Source: Nocardia anaemiae NBRC 100462
Lineage (GTDB): Bacteria > Actinomycetota > Actinomycetes > Mycobacteriales > Mycobacteriaceae
Assembly: GCF_001612725.1 (NCBI RefSeq)
Contig: NZ_BDAZ01000068.1
Span: 1 to 64,000 of the forward strand
Direction: 5' to 3'
DNA length: 64,000 nt
Below the pieces are notes generated by a model. The model was not told the DNA's origin. It saw nothing but the letters and a program-made list of their open reading frames with translations, and did not search any database. A program made the position numbers and the translations under genes. Positions 7,692 to 15,386 of the stretch are shown piece after piece. The stretch's first letter is position 1, and the number at the start of each line of letters is the position of its first letter.

Positions 7692-8972
7692 ATGGCGCGC
7701 ATCGGAGATGGCGGCGATCTGCTGAAGTGCTCGTTCTGCGGAAAGAGCCAGAAGCAGGTCAAGAAGCTCATTGCGGGACCAGGGGTGTACATCTGCGACG
7801 AGTGCATCGATCTATGCAACGAGATCATCGAGGAAGAGCTGGCCGAGTCCAGCGAGGTCAAACTCGATGAGCTGCCCAAGCCCGCCGAAATCCGGGACTT
7901 CCTGGAGAACTACGTGATCGGGCAGGACACCGCCAAGCGCACCCTCGCGGTGGCCGTCTACAACCACTACAAGCGCATCCAGGCGGGCGACAAGGGGCGC
8001 GACGGCCGTGGCGAGACCGTCGAACTGGCCAAGTCCAATATCCTCATGCTCGGCCCCACCGGCTGCGGCAAGACCTACCTGGCGCAGACGCTGGCCAAGA
8101 TGCTCAACGTCCCGTTCGCCATCGCCGACGCGACGGCGCTGACCGAGGCCGGATATGTCGGTGAGGATGTGGAGAACATCCTGCTGAAGCTGATCCAGGC
8201 CGCGGACTACGACGTCAAGCGAGCCGAGACCGGCATCATCTACATCGATGAGGTCGACAAGATCGCCCGCAAGAGCGAGAACCCATCGATCACCCGCGAT
8301 GTGTCCGGTGAGGGCGTGCAGCAGGCGCTGCTGAAGATCCTGGAGGGCACGCAGGCGAGTGTGCCCCCGCAGGGCGGGCGCAAGCATCCGCACCAGGAAT
8401 TCATCCAGATCGATACCACCAACGTGCTTTTCATCGTCGCGGGTGCCTTCGCCGGACTGGAGAAGATCATCTCCGATCGCACCGGACACCGCGGCATCGG
8501 CTTCGGCGCCGAGGTGCGCTCCAAGGCCGAAATCGATACCGATGACCACTTCGCCGAGGTGATGCCGGAGGATCTGATCAAATTCGGTCTGATCCCGGAA
8601 TTCATCGGCCGCCTCCCGGTCGTCGCCTCGGTGACGAACCTGGACAAGGATTCGTTGGTCAAGATCCTCTCCGAGCCGAAGAACGCACTGGTGAAGCAGT
8701 ACGTGCGGCTGTTCGAGATGGACGGCGTCGACCTGGAATTCACCGATGACGCGCTGGAGGCGATCGCCGATCAGGCGATCCTGCGCGGCACCGGAGCCCG
8801 CGGTCTGCGCGCCATCATGGAAGAGGTCCTGCAGCTGGCGATGTTCGACATCCCCAGCCGCGACGACGTCGCCAAGGTGGTCGTGAACGCCGACACCGTC
8901 AACGACAATGTGCTGCCGACCATCGTGCCGCGCAAGGCCCAGCGCGCCGAGCGTCGGGAGAAGTCAGCGTAG
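7692..8972 (+). CDS. clpX: ATP-dependent Clp protease ATP-binding subunit ClpX
   Basis: 426-residue ClpX. The N-terminal zinc-binding domain has Cys13, Cys16 (CSFC) and Cys35, Cys38 (CDEC). Walker A is GPTGCGKT (121-128), Walker B lies in IIYIDEVDKIA, and the pore loop and sensor regions (GYVGED, GAFAGLEKII, RGTGARGLRAI) are intact. It is the hexameric unfoldase that feeds tagged substrates into ClpP1P2. The zinc-domain sequence MARIGDGGDLLKCSFC fixes the start at 7692; the open frame extends upstream to 7560 but that part has no family similarity. A stable hairpin follows (8994-9025). Confidence 0.98.
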   Translation: MARIGDGGDLLKCSFCGKSQKQVKKLIAGPGVYICDECIDLCNEIIEEELAESSEVKLDELPKPAEIRDFLENYVIGQDTAKRTLAVAVYNHYKRIQAGDKGRDGRGETVELAKSNILMLGPTGCGKTYLAQTLAKMLNVPFAIADATALTEAGYVGEDVENILLKLIQAADYDVKRAETGIIYIDEVDKIARKSENPSITRDVSGEGVQQALLKILEGTQASVPPQGGRKHPHQEFIQIDTTNVLFIVAGAFAGLEKIISDRTGHRGIGFGAEVRSKAEIDTDDHFAEVMPEDLIKFGLIPEFIGRLPVVASVTNLDKDSLVKILSEPKNALVKQYVRLFEMDGVDLEFTDDALEAIADQAILRGTGARGLRAIMEEVLQLAMFDIPSRDDVAKVVVNADTVNDNVLPTIVPRKAQRAERREKSA

Positions 8973-8993
8973 TAGCGCACTACGTACACGTCA

Positions 8994-9025
8994 CGAGTGG
9001 GCCGGAGATTTCTCTGGCCCACTCG
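8994..9025 (+). terminator. Terminator hairpin after clpX
   Basis: Perfect 10-bp arms CGAGTGGGCC (8994-9003) and GGCCCACTCG (9016-9025) around a 12-base loop that can pair further (GAG/CTC). No T-run. Confidence 0.65.
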
Positions 9026-9162
9026 ATGTGTATCGGCCCGCCGATTTGGGTACTCCTAGGGCACGGTTGAGTAACCAGCCCAGTCCTGGTCCTGGATGAT
9101 CGGGGCGAAAAGTGCCCGCCGACAAGGTTTCTGCCCGGCGGATTCGACGGACCGAGGTCCCC

Positions 9163-9603
9163 ATGTCGACAGTTCTAGTTTCCTCAGATCAACGCATTGC
9201 TGCCGCGGACGGATCCGGACCGCCACGGTCCGCCTATCGTCTGTGTGTAGTGGTGTCACCGCCGGTGGATTCGGTCACCCTGTGTGCCGTCGGCGGCGAA
9301 ATGGATTACCTGGCGGCCGACGCCTTTCGGCAGTCTCTACTAGAGGCGCTGCCGACGGCGGGCGCGGTGGTCGTTATCGACCTATCGCAGGTGACGTTCT
9401 TCGGCGTCGCTGGCCTGCGGGTTTTGATGGAGGCCCGATCCTGGTTCGGCCACAGCGGCCGTCGACTCCAGTTGATCACGGGCCCGCGCTGCGTGGATCG
9501 GCTACTCGAGGTCGCGGGGCATGCCGCGGTCTTCGATGTCATTCCGAGCCTGGCCGCGGTCGCGCGGCCGAAGCCGCCCGAGTTGGCTCGCGCGAGCGCC
9601 TGA
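9163..9603 (+). CDS. STAS-domain protein (anti-sigma factor antagonist-like), non-phosphorylatable variant
   Basis: 146 residues: a Ser/Gly-containing N-terminal extension of about 30 residues and one STAS domain (about 30-135) with VTLCAVGGEMDYLAADAF and VVVIDLSQVTFFGVAGLRVL. STAS antagonists of the SpoIIAA type bind anti-sigma kinases, and phosphorylation of a Ser in the DSSG motif switches them off. Here the corresponding segment reads GVAG: both serines are replaced, the one equivalent to SpoIIAA Ser58 by Val. This protein therefore probably cannot be inactivated by the usual kinase. Start at the ATG 9163 (MSTVLVSSD) with GAGG upstream; an earlier in-frame start at 9112 is less likely. 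No anti-sigma or sigma gene is adjacent, so its target is unknown. Confidence 0.8.
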   Translation: MSTVLVSSDQRIAAADGSGPPRSAYRLCVVVSPPVDSVTLCAVGGEMDYLAADAFRQSLLEALPTAGAVVVIDLSQVTFFGVAGLRVLMEARSWFGHSGRRLQLITGPRCVDRLLEVAGHAAVFDVIPSLAAVARPKPPELARASA

Positions 9604-9616
9604 CATCCGAAAACCC

Positions 9617-9648
9617 GGGTGCGGCAGCCGAATTCGGCTGCCGCACCC
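9617..9648. terminator. Bidirectional terminator between STAS gene and isomerase gene
   Basis: A perfect 32-base palindrome: 14-bp arms GGGTGCGGCAGCCG / CGGCTGCCGCACCC with an AATT loop, placed between two convergent genes. Confidence 0.8.
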
Positions 9649-9664
9649 GCGGTCTGTACTGGCC

Positions 9665-10042
9665 TCAGGACGCTTCGTTGCGCATATCGTCCTGGCTCCA
9701 GTAGGCGCGCATGGCGACGATTTTGCCCTCGTCGTCGAAATCCATCGCATCGATGGGCGAGAGCGTGAAGCGCTGGTCGCCGAACTTGGTGACGAGGGTG
9801 AACATGAAGGCGGCGTGGTTGCCCGCGATCCGAACCGAATCGGCGTGCAGCCGCGTTTCCCGATCGAGGTTTCCGAGTACCTCGTAGAACTCGCGAATGG
9901 CGTCATGGCCGCGCTTGGGTTCGGTGCCGATCGGATCCTCTACCACGGCATCTGGTGTGTAGAGGTCGACGATTGCCTCGGTCGGGCCGGAACCGACCAG
10001 CTTGACGTACTGCTCGATCACATCGCGGATCTTGGCTGCCAT
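9665..10042 (-). CDS. Ketosteroid isomerase-like protein (SnoaL/NTF2 fold)
   Basis: 125 residues, the length of bacterial delta5-3-ketosteroid isomerases (about 125-130). The three active-site positions of that family appear conserved: Tyr12 (VIEQYVKLV), Asp36 (VVEDPIG) and Asp98 (LSPIDAMDF). The likely reaction is shifting the C5=C6 double bond of a 3-oxosteroid into conjugation, although many relatives act on other substrates. A KstR-like operator lies 18 bp upstream of the start codon (10060-10073), which fits a role in sterol or cholesterol catabolism. The gene is monocistronic, converging on the STAS gene across a palindromic terminator. The general fold is secure; the substrate is inferred. 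Confidence 0.82.
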   Translation of the reverse strand: MAAKIRDVIEQYVKLVGSGPTEAIVDLYTPDAVVEDPIGTEPKRGHDAIREFYEVLGNLDRETRLHADSVRIAGNHAAFMFTLVTKFGDQRFTLSPIDAMDFDDEGKIVAMRAYWSQDDMRNEAS

Positions 10043-10059
10043 GGAAACCTCTCACGAAT

Positions 10060-10073
10060 TGAAACGTGTTCTA
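10060..10073. promoter_or_regulatory. KstR-like operator
   Basis: TGAAACGTGTTCTA matches the KstR consensus TNNAACNNGTTNNA at every fixed position (on either strand). KstR is the TetR-family repressor of cholesterol-catabolism genes in mycobacteria, rhodococci and nocardiae. The site is 18 bp upstream of the ketosteroid-isomerase-like start codon and lies inside a wider CGAATT...AATTCG dyad (10055-10078). Confidence 0.65.
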
Positions 10074-10528
10074 ATTCGGAGCGTAGCAGTGTCCGTTGAT
10101 CGCGTGGCATGGAATCCCGCTGGGCGGGGCAGACGTGCTGGCGCAGATGGCCCCCCGCGCCAGCACTCGTCGAACTGAATTGCGCGCCGAACGGGCCGAT
10201 CGTAGCCCCCTCGGCTATCTTGTTGGCGCGCTAGTGCTTCGGGATACGGTGACGACCGCTTGTCACATCGCTGTGCCGCCCGATCGCGCCCGGACTCGGA
10301 ATCGCCATTGACTCCCTGGTTCGCCGTTGAACCTTCTGTCCCGCACTTGTGCGTCTGCTTTTGGTGTCGGCATTCGTCCTCGATGTGTTACCGCCCCACA
10401 GCCACGGAAAACTTGTCGCTATTTCTCGCTGTTCGAACCCGGTGTGTCGAGCTTGTGTGGTGCTCATCGTGCTGTTTACTCGGTCCGGTCAACCAGATGT
10501 TCGAGTGACGAGTGAAAGCGGAGGAGAC
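10074..10528. other. Intergenic region upstream of mihF (455 bp)
   Basis: No gene supported. It holds a stable 10-bp-arm hairpin (10135-10166), then a less GC-rich stretch (about 10300-10400) and presumably the mihF promoter; a TTGTGT...TTTACT pair about 60-90 bp before mihF is a weak candidate. Open frames crossing the region lack ribosome binding sites. Confidence 0.55.
10135..10166. terminator. Hairpin in the isomerase-mihF intergenic region
   Basis: GTGCTGGCGC (10135-10144) pairs perfectly with GCGCCAGCAC (10157-10166) across a 12-base loop. It may be a transcription barrier or structured leader; it is far from any gene end, so its role is unclear. Confidence 0.4.
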
Positions 10529-10843
10529 ATGGCACTGCCTACCATGACCGCGGAACAGCGCACTGAGGCGTTGGCCAAGGCGGCTGCGGTCCGCAAGGCG
10601 CGCTCCGAACTGATCGGCAAGGTGAAGGCCGGTAAGGTTTCGGTCGCCGACCTGTTGAAGAAGGCGGACAGCGACGACCTGGTCAAGAAGACCAAGGTCG
10701 CTGCCGTGATCAAGGCGCTGCCCGGTGTCGGACCGGTCAAGGCGGCCAAGCTGATGGACCAGGCGGAAATCCCCGAGGACCGCCGCATCGGTGGCCTCGG
10801 CGCCCGCCAGCGTGCGGCGTTGCTCGAAGCGCTGAAGGACTGA
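10529..10843 (+). CDS. mihF: Integration host factor, actinobacterial type (mIHF)
   Basis: 104 residues, the size of mIHF proteins of Mycobacterium and Streptomyces, and unrelated to E. coli IHF. It is mainly helical with Lys/Arg-rich DNA-binding segments (RKARSELIGKVKAGKVSVADLL) and a helix-hairpin-helix-type block (IKALPGVGPVKAAKLM), ending GGLGARQRAALLEAL. It is an abundant nucleoid-associated protein that bends or compacts DNA and supports phage integration. Start: the ATG at 10529 is preceded by GGAGGA; the long upstream extension of the frame has no similarity to the family. In mycobacteria mihF lies next to gmk; here the following gene is instead a Nudix hydrolase. Confidence 0.93.
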   Translation: MALPTMTAEQRTEALAKAAAVRKARSELIGKVKAGKVSVADLLKKADSDDLVKKTKVAAVIKALPGVGPVKAAKLMDQAEIPEDRRIGGLGARQRAALLEALKD

Positions 10844-10910
10844 TACGTCGTCCGTGGCGATTGCTTGTAGGTCGCTCGAAAGGGTCAGCCGGATCATGAT
10901 CGGGGAACGA

Positions 10911-11306
10911 ATGCTCACGTCGGTGGCGTGGCTGTGCGTCGAGAACGGCCGCTTGCTCGCGGTCCGGACCGAGGGACGTGACGCCTTCTATCTGCCGGGC
11001 GGCAAGCCCGAACCCGGAGAAACCCTGGCGGGAGCGCTCGTTCGGGAGGTTCGCGAGGAAGTCGGCGTCGAATTGGAGGCGCACCGGATCACGCCCGTGG
11101 TGACCATTACGGCCCCCGCCCACGGGCGTCCCGGAACGCTGGTCGAGATGCACTGCTTCCGTGCACCCGGTCACGGCACACCGGCTCCGGCGGCCGAGAT
11201 CGCCGAGATGGCGTGGCTCGGGCCGGACGATGGGCACCTGTGTGCACCGGCCGTTGTGCGGGCCCTCGACCATTTGACCGCGGTCGGCGGGTGGCACGCC
11301 GCCTGA
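10911..11306 (+). CDS. Nudix hydrolase
   Basis: 131 residues with a complete Nudix box: G of GGKPEPGE, then REVREEVGVE, fitting GX5EX7REUXEEXGU. The family hydrolyses nucleoside diphosphates linked to another moiety (for example oxidised dNTPs, ADP-ribose or NADH). The substrate is not deducible from sequence. Start uncertain: the ATG at 10911 (MLTSVAW) has GGGGA 4-5 bases upstream; the ATG at 10896 is also possible. It follows mihF by about 70 bp and ends just before a strong bidirectional terminator. Confidence 0.88.
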   Translation: MLTSVAWLCVENGRLLAVRTEGRDAFYLPGGKPEPGETLAGALVREVREEVGVELEAHRITPVVTITAPAHGRPGTLVEMHCFRAPGHGTPAPAAEIAEMAWLGPDDGHLCAPAVVRALDHLTAVGGWHAA

Positions 11307-11327
11307 ACGCCCCCACTTCGCACGGAC

Positions 11328-11356
11328 AACGCCCCACAGCATCGCTGTGGGGCGTT
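11328..11356. terminator. Bidirectional terminator
   Basis: Perfect 13-bp arms AACGCCCCACAGC / GCTGTGGGGCGTT with an ATC loop, followed by ACTGTTT, between the convergent Nudix and membrane-protein genes. Confidence 0.85.
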
Positions 11357-11370
11357 ACTGTTTCGGCGCT

Positions 11371-11904
11371 CTAGCGCGTGGTCCGACGGCGGGGGAAGTG
11401 GAAGGTGATCGGGTCGGGATCGCGCATCTGCGGTCCGCGCGGCGTGACCAAGATCAGGGCCAGGCCGAGGGCGACGATCAGTGCCGCACCGATAGCGCTG
11501 AGCGTGAAGCTGGCCCCGCCCATCTCGGCGGGTTTGTGGAAGGCGTGATAGATCAGGTGTGGCACGCCGAATACCAGCCAGCCGAGACCAGCGACCTGGG
11601 CGAGCGCGCTGCCGCCGAGGAATAGCGCGGCCACTGTCACCGCGGTCAGCGCCAGGAAGAACGAGCCGACATCGGAGGCGAGATGGTGGTTGAACGGGCC
11701 GTCCGCGGAGATCCACCGCATGCCGAAACCCGGGAAGCTGGTGTACCAGGAGTGCGGCGCGAAGACCGCCCACAATCCGACGACCGCGCCCTGAAATGCC
11801 AAAACCCCCAATACGATTCGTACGGCGAGCCAGCGATTGCGCTGCTGTTCGAACCGCATCCGCACGCGTAGCCCGCCGGATTTGCCGTCTACCGTGATCC
11901 GCAT
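11371..11904 (-). CDS. Four-helix integral membrane protein of unknown function
   Basis: 177 residues. After a basic N-terminal segment there are about four hydrophobic helices: residues about 28-48 (VRIVLGVLAFQGAVVGLWAV), 80-98, 101-118 and 135-155. A conserved-looking luminal segment SWYTSFPGFGMRWISADGPF and the block FGVPHLIYHAFHKP lie between them. The C-terminal tail is basic and cytoplasmic. I do not recognise a function. An ATG at residue 16 (MRFEQQR) is an alternative start. It stands alone, about 70 bp upstream of the fdhD stop on the same strand, so co-transcription with fdhF-fdhD is possible but not shown. Confidence 0.75.
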   Translation of the reverse strand: MRITVDGKSGGLRVRMRFEQQRNRWLAVRIVLGVLAFQGAVVGLWAVFAPHSWYTSFPGFGMRWISADGPFNHHLASDVGSFFLALTAVTVAALFLGGSALAQVAGLGWLVFGVPHLIYHAFHKPAEMGGASFTLSAIGAALIVALGLALILVTPRGPQMRDPDPITFHFPRRRTTR

Positions 11905-11972
11905 CGGTCTCTCCGTTCATCGCCGAACCAGGGATCTGGTGCTGCAACCGTAAGTCGGACCTCGGGTCACGA

Positions 11973-12806
11973 TCAATAGGCGGCGACCTCGTCGGTGATG
12001 GTCAGTCGGTCGGAGCGGGAATAGATGTTCATGGTGTCCCCGCGCAGGAAGCCGACCAGGGTGAGGCCCGATTCGGCGGCCAGATCGATGGCCAACGAGC
12101 TGGGGGCCGAGACGGCGCCGAGCATCGGGATGCCCGCCATCACGGCCTTCTGGACCAGTTCGAAGGAGGCCCGGCCGCTCACGATGAGCACGAGATCGTT
12201 TGCGGGGATGCGATTTTCGAGCACGGCCCAGCCGAGTACCTTGTCGACGGCGTTGTGTCGGCCGATATCCTCGCGCACGGCGAGTGCGGTGCCGTCGGTG
12301 GTGAACAATCCCGCGGCGTGCAGTCCGCCGGTGGCGTCGAAAACCGTTTGGCGGGTGCGCAATTGGTCCGGCATGGCGGACAGGGTTTCGGTGTCGACGG
12401 TGATCGAGGTGGTCGGCAGCGGGAACCTGGTGCGGGTGCGGACCTCGTCGAGCGCGGTCTTACCGCAGAGGCCGCATGCGCCGGTGGTGAGGAAGTTGCG
12501 GCCGTGCACCGGGATCGGGGTGCGCAGCTGGACATCGAGGACGTTGTAGGTGTTCTGCCCGTTCTCGTCGGTGCCAGCGCAGTAGCGGGCGCTCACCACA
12601 TCCTCGGCGGCTCGAATGATGCCCTCGCCGAGCAGGAATCCGTGCACCAGCTCGATATCGCTGCCCGGGGTGCGCATGGTGACGGTGAGCGATTGCCCGT
12701 CGAGGCGCAGCTCCAAGGGTTCTTCCACCGCAACGGTATCCGGGCGTTCGATCACGCCGTTGGGCGAAATGCGGCGCGTCTTGCGGCGCGCGGTCACTCT
12801 GCTCAC
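11973..12806 (-). CDS. fdhD: Formate dehydrogenase accessory sulfurtransferase FdhD
   Basis: 277 residues, normal for FdhD. It carries the catalytic Cys motif CGLCG, the blocks EEPLELRLDGQ, VHGFLLGEGII, LAVREDIGRHNAVDKV and LIVSGRASFELVQKA. FdhD transfers sulfur from a cysteine desulfurase to the Mo-bis-MGD cofactor of formate-dehydrogenase-type enzymes, which is required for their activity. Its GTG start (12806) overlaps the stop of the upstream molybdo-oxidoreductase gene as GTGA, implying translational coupling and that this oxidoreductase is its client. Confidence 0.95.
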   Translation of the reverse strand: MSRVTARRKTRRISPNGVIERPDTVAVEEPLELRLDGQSLTVTMRTPGSDIELVHGFLLGEGIIRAAEDVVSARYCAGTDENGQNTYNVLDVQLRTPIPVHGRNFLTTGACGLCGKTALDEVRTRTRFPLPTTSITVDTETLSAMPDQLRTRQTVFDATGGLHAAGLFTTDGTALAVREDIGRHNAVDKVLGWAVLENRIPANDLVLIVSGRASFELVQKAVMAGIPMLGAVSAPSSLAIDLAAESGLTLVGFLRGDTMNIYSRSDRLTITDEVAAY

Positions 12807-15121
12807 GATGGCTGCCCCACATGGACATGCGGCTCCAACCGGATGGTCACGGCCTTGGATACCGGTGTATTCGACCGTGCCGCAACATGGTCCAGCGGAA
12901 CCAGGGGATTGGTCTCGGGATAGTAGGCGGCGGCATTACCGCGCGGGGTCGAGTATTCGACAATGCGGAAGCCGGTCACCTTGCGTTCGGTGCCGTCGGT
13001 CCATTCGGAGATCAGATCCACCAGATCGCCGTCCACGAAACCGAATTCGGTGATGTCGTCGATATGCATCAGGATCACCTTGCGGCCGCCGTGCACACCG
13101 CGGTAACGGTCGTCCAGGCCGTAGATGGTGGTGTTGTACTGGTCGTGGCTGCGCAGGGTCTGCAGGATCAACCGGCCCTCGGGGACCGGTACCCAGGTCA
13201 GTTCGTTCACCGCGAAATTGGCCTTGCCGGTGGCGGTGCGGAATTCGCGGGAGTCACGCGGCGGATGCGGCAGTACGAAGCCGTTGCGGTCGCGCACCCG
13301 ATTGTTGTAGTCATCGCAGCCGGGCACGACACGGGCGATCGCATCGCGGATCTTGTCGTAGTCCTGCCGATAGTGCGCCCATGGCACCGGATGATCGGCG
13401 CCGAACAGCGCCTGCGCGAGTTCGCAGACGATGGCGACCTCACTGCGCAGGTGCTCGCTGACCGGCTTCAGCCGACCGGTGGACAGATGCACCATCGACA
13501 TCGAATCTTCCACCGACACTTGTTGTTTCGTGCCGTTCTGTAGGTCGAGATCGGTGCGGCCCAGGGTGGGCAGGATGAGTGCGGTCGCGCCGTGCACGAC
13601 GTGGCTGCGGTTGAGTTTGGTGGAGACCTGCACGGTCAGCGCGCAACTGCGCAGCGCGGCCTCGGTCACTCCGGTATCAGGGGTGGCGGAGACGAAATTG
13701 CCGCCCATGCCGAAGAACACCCGCGCCGTGCCCGCGCGCATGGCGCGGATGGCATCGACGGTGTCATAGCCGTGTTTACGCGGGCTGGTGATGCCGAATT
13801 CGCGGTCGAGTGCATCGAGGAAGGTGTCGGGCATCTTCTCCCAGATGCCCATGGTGCGGTCGCCCTGCACGTTGGAGTGGCCGCGCACCGGGCATACCCC
13901 CGCGCCGGGCTTGCCGATCATGCCGCGCAGCAATAGCAGGTTGGTCGCCTCCTCGATGGTGGCGACGCCGTGGCGTTGCTGGGTGAGGCCCATTGCCCAG
14001 CAGATGATGATGTTCTTCGATTCGGCCAAAAGTGTCGCGGTGCGGTGCAGATCGTCGTCGCTGAGCCCGGTTGCCTCGCGCACCGTGCCGAGATCGACCG
14101 CGCGCGTGTTCTTTTCGTATTCGGTGAAGCCCGCGCAATGCGCGTCGACGAACTCGCGGTCGACCACTGTGCCCGGCGCGCGGTCCTCGGCCTCGAACAG
14201 CAGTTTGCCAAGACCCTGGAACAGCGCCATATCGCCGCCGAGCCGGATCTGCAGGAAGTCGTCGGCAATGGCGACACCGCTGGTGAAACCCTTGACCGTC
14301 TGAGGGTCGCGGAAGCCGAGCAGTCCGGTCTCCGGCAGCGGGTTGACCGCGATGACCTTGGCGCCGTTGGCCTTCGCGCTCGCCAGCGCACTGAGCATGC
14401 GCGGATGGTTGGTGCCCGGATTCTGGCCCGCGACAATGATCAGATCAGCCTTGCCGAAGTCGTCGATCGAGACCGAACCCTTGCCGATGCCGATCGAACC
14501 GGTCAGCGCGGCGCCGGAGGATTCGTGGCACATATTCGAACAGTCCGGCAGATTGTTCGTGCCGAAGCTGCGGACCAGCAATTGATAGAGGAATGCGGTC
14601 TCGTTGGCGGTGCGGCCCGAGGTGTAGAACAAGGCCTCGTCGGGAGAGTTCAGCGCGCGCAGGTGATCGACTATTAGCCGGTAGGCGTCGTCCCATTCGA
14701 TGGGCGCGTAATGGGTCGCGCCCGGGCGCAGCACCATCGGATGGGTCAGGCGGCCCTGCTGGCCGAGCCAGTAACCGGATTTGCTCGCCAATTCCTCGAT
14801 CGAATGCCGCGCGAAGAATTCGGGGGTGACGGTGCGCAGCGTCGCCTCCTCGGCGACGGCCTTGGCACCGTTCTCACAGAACTCGGCCGGTCGGCGGTGC
14901 CCCGTCGGCTCCGGCCAGGCGCAGCCGGGGCAGTCGAAGCCGTCCACCTGGTTGACGCGGGCCAGGGTGCGCGCGGTGCGCAGCACTCCCATCTCCTCCA
15001 CCCCGCGTTTGAGCGCGACTGCCACAGCCGTCACACCCGCGGCCTGCTCCTTCGGCGGGGTCACGGTCAGTTCGGACTCGTCGATGTCCTGGGTCGGCCC
15101 GTTGCGGTGCATGGTGGACAT
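12803..15121 (-). CDS. FdhF/YdeP-family molybdopterin oxidoreductase
   Basis: 772 residues, the size of the FdhF/YdeP (CbbBc) branch of the DMSO-reductase superfamily. The N-terminus has the family's FDCPGCAWPEP and FCENGAKAV cysteine blocks rather than the classical CxxCxxxC ferredoxin-like cluster. Molybdopterin-binding regions follow: YTSGRTANE, CSNMCHESSG, VAGQNPGTNHPRM and CPVRGHSNVQGDRTMG, with the C-terminal LRSHDQYNTTIYGLDDRYRG. In E. coli, YdeP is linked to acid stress; the substrate of actinobacterial members is unproven (formate is assumed from the fdhD link). Start: the ATG at 15121 with GAGAGGA upstream. Forms a two-gene operon with fdhD. Confidence 0.9.
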   Translation of the reverse strand: MSTMHRNGPTQDIDESELTVTPPKEQAAGVTAVAVALKRGVEEMGVLRTARTLARVNQVDGFDCPGCAWPEPTGHRRPAEFCENGAKAVAEEATLRTVTPEFFARHSIEELASKSGYWLGQQGRLTHPMVLRPGATHYAPIEWDDAYRLIVDHLRALNSPDEALFYTSGRTANETAFLYQLLVRSFGTNNLPDCSNMCHESSGAALTGSIGIGKGSVSIDDFGKADLIIVAGQNPGTNHPRMLSALASAKANGAKVIAVNPLPETGLLGFRDPQTVKGFTSGVAIADDFLQIRLGGDMALFQGLGKLLFEAEDRAPGTVVDREFVDAHCAGFTEYEKNTRAVDLGTVREATGLSDDDLHRTATLLAESKNIIICWAMGLTQQRHGVATIEEATNLLLLRGMIGKPGAGVCPVRGHSNVQGDRTMGIWEKMPDTFLDALDREFGITSPRKHGYDTVDAIRAMRAGTARVFFGMGGNFVSATPDTGVTEAALRSCALTVQVSTKLNRSHVVHGATALILPTLGRTDLDLQNGTKQQVSVEDSMSMVHLSTGRLKPVSEHLRSEVAIVCELAQALFGADHPVPWAHYRQDYDKIRDAIARVVPGCDDYNNRVRDRNGFVLPHPPRDSREFRTATGKANFAVNELTWVPVPEGRLILQTLRSHDQYNTTIYGLDDRYRGVHGGRKVILMHIDDITEFGFVDGDLVDLISEWTDGTERKVTGFRIVEYSTPRGNAAAYYPETNPLVPLDHVAARSNTPVSKAVTIRLEPHVHVGQPS

Positions 15122-15386
15122 TGTCCTCTCTCCGCGAATTTTGTCGCGAACCCACCCTTTGTCTGATCCCGGGTGCTCGCGCGTCGCGGTTGTACGAGTA
15201 CCGCCCGGTTCGGGTCGTATGCATCCGTGGCTGGTTCGACCGGGTATGTGCGCTGTCGGGGTATACCGTCACGCTACCTGGTAGCCAGCGGTTTTCGTCG
15301 AGTTGGAGCTGCGCGAGAAGGCGCGGCGTCGGCGGGTGCTGGCTTACCATATCTACTGATCAAATCGCTGATCTGAGGCATGGGCG

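Noticed and set aside
10425..10450. TTCGAACCC-like T-loop sequence upstream of mihF
   Set aside because: No matching stem or cloverleaf; chance match.
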